Positions 27,467-36,488 of a DNA stretch of 64,000 bases are shown in pieces. A program made the translations under genes and the position numbers. Source of the DNA: G963676095 sp963676095. GTDB taxonomy: Bacteria > Bacteroidota > Bacteroidia > Bacteroidales > Prolixibacteraceae. Each line of letters opens with the position of its first letter. Positions within the stretch are counted from its first letter, which is position 1. The stretch is taken from the NCBI GenBank assembly GCA_963676095.1, contig OY781040.1, positions 620,001-684,000 on the forward strand, in the 5' to 3' direction. The notes beneath the pieces were generated by a model. It made no database searches and was not told the origin of the DNA. It saw nothing but the letters and a program-made list of their open reading frames with translations.

Positions 27467-28300
27467 ATGATCCGGAACCTGATAACAATAATGATAACGA
27501 TAATAATAATAAATCATGTATCTGCACAATTCTATGCAGTACATGTTCCATTGGAAAAATTAGACAATCTGAAAATGGATGGGGATACGACTGATTGGAA
27601 CTGGGTCCCGGAAAGATATCATATTTCGGCAATTAATATGATTGATGTTTTGGATGATCATGAAAAGAATAATCAGGATTGGAGTTGTAAAGTCATTGTA
27701 GGATGGAATGAAATACAAAACAGGATCTATATTTTAGCCATAATCAGGGATAATATGAAGAGCGTTGACCGTGTCCCCCCTTCTGGAGTATCTTATCTGG
27801 ACGATTGCATGGAGGTTGCGATCAATCCGGACAACATGGGAGGTTCTTATCAGGGGTCTACCGAATTAAAATATATTTTTAATACGATTAAATTTCATTA
27901 TTCTTTTCCTTTAATTGAAAAAGATCTTGAATTCGAGTTATACAGTGGACCTTCCTGGTATTTAAACAGAGAATATGTTGATTGGGGGGGGAAAGATTAT
28001 ATAATGGGGAACAATCACATTGTTACAGTATATGAAATACGCGCGAACCTTTGGGACTACTGGAGTAATGAAGGAATTGAATATAGTAAAGAGTCAGAAT
28101 TAACTTTTAATAAGAAAATTGGATTAACGATTGCTTTTGATGATGTTGACAGCATAAAAGATGTAAGGGTCGCTCAATGGGCAACACCGTCAGGAAATAC
28201 CTGGTATATGAATGCAAATGAATTAACTGATTTTATTCTGGACGGACCGTTTGAGAGCAATTCATGGCAAAGTATCCAATACTTATTAAAACCAGAATAG
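27467..28300 (+). CDS. Secreted CBM9-like carbohydrate-binding protein
   Basis: This 277-residue protein has a signal peptide (LITIMITIIIINHVSAQF). The remainder matches the pattern of family 9 carbohydrate-binding or sugar-binding modules seen in Bacteroidota: LDNLKMDGDTTDWNWVPE at the start, then KVIVGWNEIQNRIYILAII, the DDCMEVAINPDN block, and a final long strand before LDGPF. It begins 12 nt after the isomerase gene and lies 11 nt before the first glycosyltransferase, so it is an integral part of the operon. It probably binds the polymer outside the inner membrane; no catalytic function is suggested. Confidence 0.7.
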   Translation: MIRNLITIMITIIIINHVSAQFYAVHVPLEKLDNLKMDGDTTDWNWVPERYHISAINMIDVLDDHEKNNQDWSCKVIVGWNEIQNRIYILAIIRDNMKSVDRVPPSGVSYLDDCMEVAINPDNMGGSYQGSTELKYIFNTIKFHYSFPLIEKDLEFELYSGPSWYLNREYVDWGGKDYIMGNNHIVTVYEIRANLWDYWSNEGIEYSKESELTFNKKIGLTIAFDDVDSIKDVRVAQWATPSGNTWYMNANELTDFILDGPFESNSWQSIQYLLKPE

Positions 28301-28311
28301 GGCATTGATTG

Positions 28312-29436
28312 ATGGCAGGCGGTAAAAGAATTTTAGTGGTCTGTAACTCCCCTTTTGTCAGCGGCGCTGAATTAAGTTTAAATGAATTGATCGCAAACGG
28401 TAAGGTTTGTTATGAATTCATCATTGTTCTACCCGTGAATTCTTCGGTCTTATCCGGAAGTAACCATGTGATTTATTATTTACCGCTCAAATGGTTTCAT
28501 TTCACGCTAAATCCAATCAAATTATACCAGTTTGCCTGTAGCATTGTCCAATCCTGTTTTCAACTAAAAAAAGTAATAAAAAAACATCAAATAGATTTTA
28601 TTTATGCAAATACGGCAAAAGCAAATATATATGCAGTTGTAACCAGTTTTTTTTCGAAGAAAAAACTTATCTGGCATGTCCGTGACAATGTAAAACACAC
28701 GATTCTTTACAAAATATTGACGAAAAACAGCGATATAATGATATCCATATCAAAACATATCGACAACCAGATTATCGCTGAAAGACAGAAGAGACGCCTT
28801 CTGTATGGAGGATTGGATATCCGGGAATGGACCCCGGAAACTAATCCGGATAAAGACATAAGGAATGAATTTGGATTACAAGATGGCAAAATTCTGATTG
28901 CCCAGGCAGGACAGCTGACGCGGTGGAAGAATCAGCCTGACTTTATAAAAGCAGCAGCATTAATCCTAAAAACCCGGAGAAATGTCCATTTTTTAATTAT
29001 TGGAGATGACCTGTCCGGGAGGGAAAAAAAATACAAAATAGAATTGAAAAAACTGGTAAAAGAACTTAGATTATGTGCTTTTATATCCTTCCTTGGAAAC
29101 AGACAGGACATGAAGAACATTCTAAACCAAATCGATATATTAATCCATCCGGCCATCGATGAACCATTCGGACGGGTACTCATTGAAGCCATGGCCATGG
29201 AAAAACCGGTTATTGCCTATAATTGCGGAGGCCCTAAAGAAATTATAGTAAATAATGAAACCGGCTACCTCGTGGAACCCCGTAATTATAAAGGAATAGC
29301 CGAAAAAACAATTCTCATGCTGCAAAATGAAAAGTTAAGATCACAATTGGGGAAAGCAGGAAGAAAAAGAGTGATTGATAAATTTAACATAAACAGATAT
29401 CTGAAAGAGATCGAAGAAGTATTTGATCATCTGTAA
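28312..29436 (+). CDS. GT4 family glycosyltransferase
   Basis: This 374-residue GT-B fold enzyme starts at ATG 28312 (the frame also has a TTG at 28309). The N-terminal domain starts RILVVCNSPFVSGAELSL. The C-terminal donor-binding domain has ILIAQAGQLTRWKNQPDF, FLGNRQDMKNIL, and the EX7E motif EPFGRVLIEAMAMEKPVIA followed by NCGGPKEI. These are typical retaining GT4 features using a nucleotide sugar on a lipid-linked acceptor at the cytoplasmic face. It is the first of four GT4 genes in the locus; donor and linkage cannot be told from sequence. Confidence 0.88.
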   Translation: MAGGKRILVVCNSPFVSGAELSLNELIANGKVCYEFIIVLPVNSSVLSGSNHVIYYLPLKWFHFTLNPIKLYQFACSIVQSCFQLKKVIKKHQIDFIYANTAKANIYAVVTSFFSKKKLIWHVRDNVKHTILYKILTKNSDIMISISKHIDNQIIAERQKRRLLYGGLDIREWTPETNPDKDIRNEFGLQDGKILIAQAGQLTRWKNQPDFIKAAALILKTRRNVHFLIIGDDLSGREKKYKIELKKLVKELRLCAFISFLGNRQDMKNILNQIDILIHPAIDEPFGRVLIEAMAMEKPVIAYNCGGPKEIIVNNETGYLVEPRNYKGIAEKTILMLQNEKLRSQLGKAGRKRVIDKFNINRYLKEIEEVFDHL

Positions 29437-29472
29437 TTACCGGATGATAGGAGGGAAAGAACAACATTACGG

Positions 29473-30582
29473 ATGAAAATGTATAAAATACTGATCAACG
29501 GATTGCAGCTAAGCGATCAAAATACCGGGGTCCAATATTATACGAGGAACCTTTACCTGGAATTCTTAAAACAGTATGACCGACATTATAACTTTCATCT
29601 GCTACAAGTTTCCTCATCCGACTTTCAAACTCAAAAAAATAATCGGTACCGGCGGATCCTGTTTGAGAACTTCTCCCTTCCGGTTAATTTTCGCAGGCAT
29701 AATTTTGACTTATACCATTCTCCCAGTTATGTCCTGCCCTATTTTGCAAATATTCCCTCTGTATTAACGATCCATGACCTGTTAACCCTTGACTGTCCTG
29801 AATTATGCCAGAATGGATCTGTTCTGTACTTTAAGTTTCTTTTGCCTCTTTCCGTTAAGAAAGCAAATAAAATCATTGCGGTTTCCAATACCGTTAAAAA
29901 GGATATTCTGAGGCATTTTAACATCCCGGAAAATAAAATTGAGGTAATTTATCATGGAGTTAGTCCTGTTTTTAAAAAATCATCAGATACAACTGTTCTA
30001 AAAAAATACCATTTGCCGGAGAAATACATTTTGTTTGTCGGTAATATCGAACCTAAAAAAAACCTGGAAAGGTTAATCAGGGCATTCGACCTGTTGAAAA
30101 AAAATACCGCCCTGCCTCATAAACTGGTTATCGCCGGTAAAAAAGGGTGGAAATACAAACCGGTTTTTGATAGCATTGCCGGGCTAAAGATTGCCAAAGA
30201 AGTCATTTTTACCGGTTATGTTCCGGAGTCTGATCTGCCCGCTGTTTATTCCATGGCCGACTTATTTACTTTCCCTTCCCTGTATGAAGGCTTTGGAATT
30301 CCACCATTGGAGGCCATGGCATGTGAAATACCCGTATTGATATCCAGTCAGGGGGCTTTACCTGAAATTACCGGAGGAAGATGCTTACAGGTCAATCCAT
30401 TCGATGTTCATGAAATTGCAGGGGGAATAAACCGGCTTCTGACGGATGATCATCTTCGAAAAAAATCTGTCACAGCCGGAAAGGAATGGGTGAAACAATT
30501 TACCTGGGAAAAGGCAGCAGAAGAAACGCTAAGAATATATGAACAGGTTATCAATGAAATTGACAAGACAAATATCCGATAA
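29473..30582 (+). CDS. GT4 family glycosyltransferase
   Basis: This 369-residue GT-B enzyme resembles mannosyl- and rhamnosyl-type GT4 proteins. The N-terminal half has TGVQYYTRNLYLEFL and the VLTIHDLLTLDCPEL segment. The C-terminal half has ILFVGNIEPKKNLERLIRAF, VIFTGYVPESDLPAVYSMAD and YEGFGIPPLEAMACEIPV (EX7E). It is translated from an ATG 36 nt after the preceding glycosyltransferase and overlaps the following flippase gene by about 44 nt, indicating coupled translation. Substrate is not predictable here. Confidence 0.88.
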   Translation: MKMYKILINGLQLSDQNTGVQYYTRNLYLEFLKQYDRHYNFHLLQVSSSDFQTQKNNRYRRILFENFSLPVNFRRHNFDLYHSPSYVLPYFANIPSVLTIHDLLTLDCPELCQNGSVLYFKFLLPLSVKKANKIIAVSNTVKKDILRHFNIPENKIEVIYHGVSPVFKKSSDTTVLKKYHLPEKYILFVGNIEPKKNLERLIRAFDLLKKNTALPHKLVIAGKKGWKYKPVFDSIAGLKIAKEVIFTGYVPESDLPAVYSMADLFTFPSLYEGFGIPPLEAMACEIPVLISSQGALPEITGGRCLQVNPFDVHEIAGGINRLLTDDHLRKKSVTAGKEWVKQFTWEKAAEETLRIYEQVINEIDKTNIR

Positions 30583-32104
30583 GCTACAAGCAAACCCGAT
30601 CATAAAATCCTCGACCGGGCTTTTGATCATTACGTTATCAGTAAAAGTATTGGGATATGCAGAAAAGCTTATCCTGGCTAAGTATTTCGGAACAAGTTAT
30701 CTGGTTGATGCCTATACAGTCGCACTAGCCCTCCTGTTAAGTCTGTTTTTCTTTTTCAGGGAAATTGTCGAACCGGGCTTTTTGAATATTTTCATGGATA
30801 TCAGGAGTAAAGGAGACGAATCCGGATCCTGGAACCTGTTTAATGAAGGGTTACGATTAATTTTCCTTGTAACGTTCGTTATTTGCCTGGGTTCATTCTT
30901 TTTTCCCGGGGCCCTCACAACCATTTTTGCGCCGGGCTTTGAGGGGGAAAGATTTCATCTTTCTGAAAGGCTGATCAGGATCATGGCGCCGGCCTGTATT
31001 TTTCTGGCACTGTCGACCCTCACAAGTATCACGCTGAACGGGTTAAAACAATTTGTATTACCGGCATCAGGCGAACTAGTATTCAAGGCAGTGATCATCA
31101 TCTGTATGATCTTGTTTTTTAAAAGCTTCGGGATAATCGGGGTCGCGCTGGGTGTTGTCGCCGGTTCGGTAGCCCGGTTAGGAGTGCATATGACCAAACT
31201 GTACAAGAAGATAAGCATAAAACGCATTACTCCCGGAACCAGCTATAAACGCAGGATCTGGCTGCTTACCTGGCCGTTATTGTTAGGGATGGGGTTCTCC
31301 CAGATCAGCAGCCTTGTCGATAATATCTTTGCATCATACCTCCAGGAAGGTGCTATTGCTGCATTAAGCTATGCAAAGAAGATCGTCGAACTACCCGTTA
31401 TTATTTTCCCCTATGTCGTAAGCGTGGTTATTTTCCCGTATTTCTCCCAGCTTGCCATTGAAAAACAAAAAGAAAAACTCAAAAATATGCTGGCTGATGC
31501 GCTGCGGTTGATCATTATTGTCTTTTTACCGGTTGCAACGTTCTTCTTTGTCTATGCAGCTCCCATCGTGGAGATTATCTTTCAGCGGGGAGCTTTTAAT
31601 GAACATTCGACATTACTTACATCAAAACCCCTGATGATTTATTCCCTGGGAATGGTTTTTTTCGCGATCGAAACGATTCTGGTGATTTTTTATTATGCCA
31701 ATGCAGATACCAAAACTCCTGTATTTGTTGGGATGGTTTGCGTCACGCTGAATATCCTGTTGACATGGACCTTTATTCAATGGATCGGATATACCGGCAT
31801 CGCCTTGGCCTTCGTCATCCAAAAAGCTTTAAAAAACGCCGTATTGCTTTATTTATTAAAACACAAAATTTCGTATGATATAAAAAGAGGAATGAAAATA
31901 CTGATCAGGATTATTATTTCTTCGATAGTATTTTTCGCTCTCATCATCGTGGCAAAGGCCTTTCTGTTTCCACCATTCAGCGAAAGTCCAGTCAGGGAAG
32001 CAGGATCCCTGGCAGTAAGTTTTACTATCGGGGGATTCATTTATCTACTGATCCTGAAAAGATGGGGATTGCTAAAAATAAATGGAAATGAAGTTGGAAA
32101 ATAG
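30539..32104 (+). CDS. MurJ/MviN-like oligosaccharide-lipid flippase
   Basis: This 521-residue protein has about 14 membrane helices and the MVF-family pattern: SVKVLGYAEKLILAKYFG near the N-terminus, FREIVEPGFLNIFM, and IFAPGFEGE after the third helix. It would move the undecaprenyl-linked repeat unit across the inner membrane in place of a classical Wzx. The start at 30539 overlaps the upstream gene by 44 nt; ATG 30554 (MKLTRQISDKL) is an alternative. As a second MurJ-like protein within a glycosyltransferase cluster it is more likely dedicated to the exopolysaccharide than to peptidoglycan. Confidence 0.88.
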   Translation: MNRLSMKLTRQISDKLQANPIIKSSTGLLIITLSVKVLGYAEKLILAKYFGTSYLVDAYTVALALLLSLFFFFREIVEPGFLNIFMDIRSKGDESGSWNLFNEGLRLIFLVTFVICLGSFFFPGALTTIFAPGFEGERFHLSERLIRIMAPACIFLALSTLTSITLNGLKQFVLPASGELVFKAVIIICMILFFKSFGIIGVALGVVAGSVARLGVHMTKLYKKISIKRITPGTSYKRRIWLLTWPLLLGMGFSQISSLVDNIFASYLQEGAIAALSYAKKIVELPVIIFPYVVSVVIFPYFSQLAIEKQKEKLKNMLADALRLIIIVFLPVATFFFVYAAPIVEIIFQRGAFNEHSTLLTSKPLMIYSLGMVFFAIETILVIFYYANADTKTPVFVGMVCVTLNILLTWTFIQWIGYTGIALAFVIQKALKNAVLLYLLKHKISYDIKRGMKILIRIIISSIVFFALIIVAKAFLFPPFSESPVREAGSLAVSFTIGGFIYLLILKRWGLLKINGNEVGK

Positions 32105-33389
32105 ATTACAGGTTCAGGATAATCAAGACAATAAGAATGCCTATTCTCAGGAAAGTTTATGTATAGCGTATGTTATAGAAAAGTTTCCGTCGCCGACAGA
32201 ATATTTCATTCTGAACGAACTTCTGGAGTTACAAAAGTGCGGAGTTGAATTATACGTTCTCGTTCTGCGAAAGCAAAAGCGTTATCTTTATATTTCAAAA
32301 TTAAACGACCTTCGGTTATCAACAATCTTTCTTCCTGCAATTTACTTTTTCTTTCCCGTTTTATTCTTCTCCCGAAAGTTTTTATCCCAACTTTTCCTTG
32401 TCAACCGAAAAGGTCTTTCTTTCTGCAGCTCTCTCAAATACCTACGGAATTATCAGATCGGTCTTTTTTTTGCGCGCAGGCTCAGAACCAGGAATATCAA
32501 TCATGTGCATGCGCATTTCGCTTTCATTGCTGTCGATATTGCGTCCGTTCTGTCAAGACTTCTGGGCATTAAGTACAGTTTCACAGCACATGCCCGGGAT
32601 ATTTATACCAACATTCCAAAAATACAACAAGTTATTAAAGATGCATCCTTTACTGTCACCTGCACACAATACAACAGACATTATTTAAATAAAATCAGTC
32701 ATTCCAAATATGCGGATAAAATTTTTACAGTTTATCATGGTGTAGAGATCACGAAATGGTTATCCAACCTTTCGTACCATGAAATCAGGTATTCTGAAAT
32801 ACGTATTCTCTCTGTCGCCAGGTTAGTCGAAAAGAAAGGATTGATTTACCTGTTAAAAGCAATCCGGCTACTGGTTCAAAGAAACATTCAAGTAACCTGT
32901 ACGATCATTGGCGAGGGCCCACAGAAAGAATGCATGGAGAATTATATAAAAGACAACGGCCTGGAAAATTTTGTCCGGCTAGTGAATTTCTTATCACAGG
33001 AGCAAATAAAAAACTTTTTGGCCCATTCAGACATTTTTATCCTTCCATCGGTAATCGCCAAAGACGGGGACCGCGATGGTTTGCCCAGTGTTATACTGGA
33101 AGCTATGCTTAATGGCGTTCCGATCATTTCCACCCCCGTTTCCGGTATCCCTGAGATCATTAAGGATCGTATAACGGGAATATTAGTCAGGGAAAAAGAC
33201 GGCAAAGCTATCGCGGATGCAGTTATAAGATTGAAAAACAGCCCGGAATTGTACTATAAAATTACTTCCAACGGAAGAAAAGAAGTAATCGAAAAATTTG
33301 ATCTTGAAGAGAATACAAACGATCTCAAAAAAATTTTTGAAGATAATATTTTAGGATTCCGGTCAATCGATAGCAAAGTTAACTTATGA
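32082..33389 (+). CDS. GT4 family glycosyltransferase
   Basis: This 435-residue enzyme resembles WcaL/colanic-acid-type GT4 transferases. It has CIAYVIEKFPSPTEYFILNE (the sPseT-like N-terminal motif), the NHVHAHFAFIAVDIASVL segment, YSFTAHARDIY, then ILSVARLVEKKGLIYLLKAI and the donor motif DGDRDGLPSVILEAMLNGVP. It starts inside the last codons of the flippase gene (23-nt overlap) and ends overlapping the next gene by 4 nt. This tight packing confirms a single operon. Confidence 0.88.
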   Translation: MEMKLENRLQVQDNQDNKNAYSQESLCIAYVIEKFPSPTEYFILNELLELQKCGVELYVLVLRKQKRYLYISKLNDLRLSTIFLPAIYFFFPVLFFSRKFLSQLFLVNRKGLSFCSSLKYLRNYQIGLFFARRLRTRNINHVHAHFAFIAVDIASVLSRLLGIKYSFTAHARDIYTNIPKIQQVIKDASFTVTCTQYNRHYLNKISHSKYADKIFTVYHGVEITKWLSNLSYHEIRYSEIRILSVARLVEKKGLIYLLKAIRLLVQRNIQVTCTIIGEGPQKECMENYIKDNGLENFVRLVNFLSQEQIKNFLAHSDIFILPSVIAKDGDRDGLPSVILEAMLNGVPIISTPVSGIPEIIKDRITGILVREKDGKAIADAVIRLKNSPELYYKITSNGRKEVIEKFDLEENTNDLKKIFEDNILGFRSIDSKVNL

Positions 33390-34528
33390 AGCGGATCAAA
33401 CTTCTGTATGGTCTTGAAGCAGCAGGCGGCGGAGCATTAAAACATCTGGTTTATTTAGCAACCAGGCTAAACAAAGCAATCTTTGACATCACAGTAATCC
33501 TCTCGGATTCCAGAAATGAAGATATAACAGATCAGGTTAAAAAAATGAAGAATGACGGCGTTAAAGTTTTGGTTATTCCAATGTCCAGGAATATCAGTCC
33601 TGTCCGGGATTTACCCGCTTTTTTTAAAATTGTATCCCTGATAAACAGAGAAAAATATGACATTGTTCATGCGCACAGTTCTAAGGCAGGCGCTTTATTT
33701 CGTCTGGCAGCCTTTATTTGCAGAGTAAAAAAAATTTACTATACTCCGCACTGCTTTTATTTTCAAGGAAAAAAGGGATTCAAAAAAACAGGCTTTGTTC
33801 TGCTGGAAAAGTTACTGGGGACCATTACAACCGGAGTTATTGTTTCTGAAAATGAAAAACAATGGGCCAGACACAATCACGTAATCATCGATTCGAAATT
33901 AATAAACATCAACAATGCAATTGATTTCGATGAATACAGGCAAAATATAGAAATTGAAAAAACAAAAACCAGTTGGGGAATTGATCCCGTGTCTTTTATT
34001 GTCGGTTCCATTGGCAGACTGACCCGGCAGAAAGATTGGGAAACTTATGTATATGCAGCCAATGAAGTATTAAAATCTTACCCGCAAACGGTTTTTCTCA
34101 TTGTCGGGGAAGGAGAACTGCATTTAAAAATTCAAAGGCTCATCTTTCAACTGAATTTAGTTAACAAAACAATTATAACGGGATATGTCAAAAAGATTCA
34201 TAAAATCTATGGTATGATTGACATATTCGTAAATACCTCTTTATGGGAAGGGCTTCCCTATGTGTTCCTGGAAGCAATGCAGTACGAGAAGCCTATCGTG
34301 GCCACGGATACCGGAAATGAAACCTTCATTATAAACAAGGAAAACGGGTTTATTTGTGCTCAAAAAGATTACCATGGTATCGCAAAAAAAATCATTTCAT
34401 TAATAAAAAACAGACGAATGGCTGTACAAATGGGAGTAAACGGCAAGCGGACGATGCACGAAAAATATTCATTCAACGTTTTTATTGAACAGCACGAGCG
34501 TCTTTATCTTCAGGGAATATGTCAGTAA
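33386..34528 (+). CDS. GT4 family glycosyltransferase
   Basis: This 380-residue GT-B enzyme has a glycine-rich acceptor loop near the N-terminus (YGLEAAGGGALKHLVYLA), IVHAHSSKAGALFRLAAF, the donor-side IVGSIGRLTRQKDWETYVYA, ITGYVKKIHKIYGMIDIFVN, and EGLPYVFLEAMQYEKPIVA with the EX7E motif. The N-terminal pattern is that of transferases acting on undecaprenyl-diphosphate-linked sugars early in repeat-unit assembly. The start codon overlaps the stop of the preceding gene (ATGA), and the end overlaps the priming transferase by 10 nt. Confidence 0.88.
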   Translation: MKRIKLLYGLEAAGGGALKHLVYLATRLNKAIFDITVILSDSRNEDITDQVKKMKNDGVKVLVIPMSRNISPVRDLPAFFKIVSLINREKYDIVHAHSSKAGALFRLAAFICRVKKIYYTPHCFYFQGKKGFKKTGFVLLEKLLGTITTGVIVSENEKQWARHNHVIIDSKLININNAIDFDEYRQNIEIEKTKTSWGIDPVSFIVGSIGRLTRQKDWETYVYAANEVLKSYPQTVFLIVGEGELHLKIQRLIFQLNLVNKTIITGYVKKIHKIYGMIDIFVNTSLWEGLPYVFLEAMQYEKPIVATDTGNETFIINKENGFICAQKDYHGIAKKIISLIKNRRMAVQMGVNGKRTMHEKYSFNVFIEQHERLYLQGICQ

Positions 34529-35091
34529 ACAGCTTATCGACATTGGTAATGAACCTGTTATTTACATTGATCTTCCTTCCCTTTTTTATTTTTAGTATGG
34601 TAATCATTGGAATTATTCTTTTCGTTTTAGATCCGAAATCGCCGGTATTTTTCATCCAGGTCCGGATGGGATATTTAGGTACCCCCTTCTGTGTTTATAA
34701 ATTCAGAACGCTTAAAAACGGAGGCTCATCAAATAAATTCACCAGCTTTTTACGGTTATCCGGTATGGATGAGGTTCCCCAGATTATTAATATTCTGAAG
34801 GGTGAGATGTGGTTCTTTGGACCAAGGCCCAAATCATACGCTGAAATCCCCCCGACATATGTTTATCAATACAACAGGATCGTGCTGAAACGTCACCCAG
34901 GCCTATTCAGTTTATACATGGCAGAAAAAGGTCCAGGACAATCTGTCCTTCAAAAACAGGATATAGCAGGCATATTGGCCTATGAACGATATGAACAGGC
35001 ACAATGGTCCTCCAAATTAATGATAATCATATTATTCAAGTGCTTCCGAAAAATTTCAAGTAATTGTATCGACTATTTTCCGGCAACGTAG
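34519..35091 (+). CDS. Priming sugar-phosphate transferase (PglC/WcaJ-type)
   Basis: This compact 190-residue monotopic transferase has one N-terminal re-entrant hydrophobic helix (LLFTLIFLPFFIFSMVIIGI). The catalytic domain carries QVRMGYLGTPFCVYKFRTL, LSGMDEVPQIINILKGEMW with the conserved DE pair, FGPRPKS, and RHPGLFS. It transfers a sugar-1-phosphate to undecaprenyl phosphate, starting repeat-unit synthesis. It is the last gene of the exopolysaccharide operon. The stretch between FRTL and the DE motif is shorter than in most homologues, leaving a minimal catalytic core, but all key motifs are there. Confidence 0.87.
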   Translation: MSVNSLSTLVMNLLFTLIFLPFFIFSMVIIGIILFVLDPKSPVFFIQVRMGYLGTPFCVYKFRTLKNGGSSNKFTSFLRLSGMDEVPQIINILKGEMWFFGPRPKSYAEIPPTYVYQYNRIVLKRHPGLFSLYMAEKGPGQSVLQKQDIAGILAYERYEQAQWSSKLMIIILFKCFRKISSNCIDYFPAT

Positions 35092-35767
35092 TCCATTGGT
35101 CAATAAGCTAAGAAACTTTGTTTCACCCCTAAACTCCTGCTCAAAAAGATCTGTTACGAAAAACGCCACCATAGATATCTGTTGTTGGCTCCCGGTCCAC
35201 ATTGCTACAGCTGTCTTTTGTGTCAGATCCTTACCAAAAGGACACTCAACCAGCTTCTCTCTTCATCTTTAAAACTCCTCAATTCCTTCCTTGCAAATAT
35301 TCCTTCCCAAAATTTTCAGACGACAAGCTATATTTGCCTGACAATCTCCCTCTGTTTTGCCGAAAAAAACGGATGGAGAATTGCCAGATCAAAAATCCGA
35401 TTTCTTGCTTCCAACAAAAACATTTCCGGAACAAACAAAAATGTTGTGATGATGACATCCCGCGGAACAGCAACCGCCCGTCTTGAGGACGAACTTGAAT
35501 ATTATTCGGCCATCAATACAAAATGCCAGAGCATCATAACCGAAAACACGAATTATTTCTACTTTCTACAAACACAAACACCTGATTAAAAACTTCTTAC
35601 AAAGAAAAAACACCTTCTAGCGACGAATTCCCTTCGCATGGCAATCAGCCATCAGGTAAAAAGTAGCCTCCCTAAAAACCAAAGAATTAATATTTTTTAA
35701 ATATTGAATTATAGCCAAGTGCTAAAATATGTTCTATATTTGCTACTGAAAAACTATTTTAGTCGAA
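35092..35767. other. Spacer after the exopolysaccharide operon, no convincing gene
   Basis: This 676-nt stretch separates the operon from the TetR gene. A 135-codon frame (35182-35589, +) and overlapping shorter frames on both strands look random: no domain is recognised, Cys/Ser/Gln content is high, and two frames of similar length overlap. It may contain remnants of a decayed gene. The last 50 nt hold the TetR promoter/operator region. Confidence 0.5.
35722..35762 (+). promoter_or_regulatory. TetR gene promoter with flanking inverted repeat
   Basis: TATATTTG at 35735-35742 matches the -7 box TAnnTTTG. It is flanked by an 8-bp inverted repeat CTAAAATA (35722-35729) and TATTTTAG (35755-35762), the latter 5 nt before the start codon. 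The arrangement fits autorepression by the TetR-family protein. Confidence 0.5.
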
Positions 35768-36361
35768 ATGATCACTACGGAAAAAGAAGAGATTGTAAAA
35801 AATGAAATTTTGCAGCAGGCCCAAAAACTTTTTCAACAATACGGACTGAAAAAGACCACAATGGATGAAATTGCAGAATCATGTGGCAAGGCAAAAAGCA
35901 CACTGTATCATTATTTTAGCAGTAAGGAAGACGTGTTCGATGCAGTTGTCGACATGGAAATGATCAACCTGAGAAGACACGTGAAAAATAAGGTAGAAGA
36001 GAAGAAAAGTATGAGAGACAAGATAAAAGTCTATATTATGGAGTTTTATAAAGAAGTTTATCAGAGAGCAAACCTTTACCGGCTGATTAAGAATGATCAT
36101 ATTGCTGAAAAACTCAGCAAGAAAAATTTCAGACGGATGATGGATTTTGAGACAGCATATATTACCCGGATTATTGAGGATGGTTACGATTCAGGAGAAT
36201 ACACATCAATTGAACGTCCGGATATCCATTGGTTCTCCGAAATGTTTCTGTCCGGTTTTTTGGGAACAGTGCAGTATACCATGGAGAAAGACGGTTTTTT
36301 TGATGAGGAAAAGATCGTAAAATTCACACAAATGTTTGTCGAAAAACTATTTAGGCAATAA
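35768..36361 (+). CDS. TetR/AcrR-family transcriptional regulator
   Basis: This 197-residue protein has an N-terminal helix-turn-helix typical of TetR proteins (ILQQAQKLFQQYGLKKTTMD then AESCGKAKSTLYHYFSSKED) and an all-helical ligand-binding domain. It lies directly upstream of, and codirectional with, an RND efflux operon (127-nt gap), so it is the likely local repressor responding to a toxic or signalling ligand. A promoter box and inverted repeat precede it. Confidence 0.9.
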   Translation: MITTEKEEIVKNEILQQAQKLFQQYGLKKTTMDEIAESCGKAKSTLYHYFSSKEDVFDAVVDMEMINLRRHVKNKVEEKKSMRDKIKVYIMEFYKEVYQRANLYRLIKNDHIAEKLSKKNFRRMMDFETAYITRIIEDGYDSGEYTSIERPDIHWFSEMFLSGFLGTVQYTMEKDGFFDEEKIVKFTQMFVEKLFRQ

Positions 36362-36428
36362 CCACCGGAAAACAGAAGACTAATTAAATCAAAGCCAATG
36401 TTGGAGTTATTTACATAAATCCTAAAGT

Positions 36429-36436
36429 TATTTTTG
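36429..36436 (+). promoter_or_regulatory. Candidate -7 box of the RND efflux operon
   Basis: TATTTTTG matches TAnnTTTG about 53 nt before the adaptor start codon. A TTG lies 25 nt upstream, a little far for a -33 element, so confidence is moderate. Confidence 0.35.
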
Positions 36437-36488
36437 CATATCTATATCGAACAAAAAACGATTTCGGTTTTCTAATCTTAAAAATTTC

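Noticed and set aside
35182..35589. 135-codon + strand frame after the exopolysaccharide operon
   Set aside because: A second frame of 94 codons overlaps it and a minus-strand frame overlaps both. Composition is random-looking and no domain is visible; described only as a spacer.
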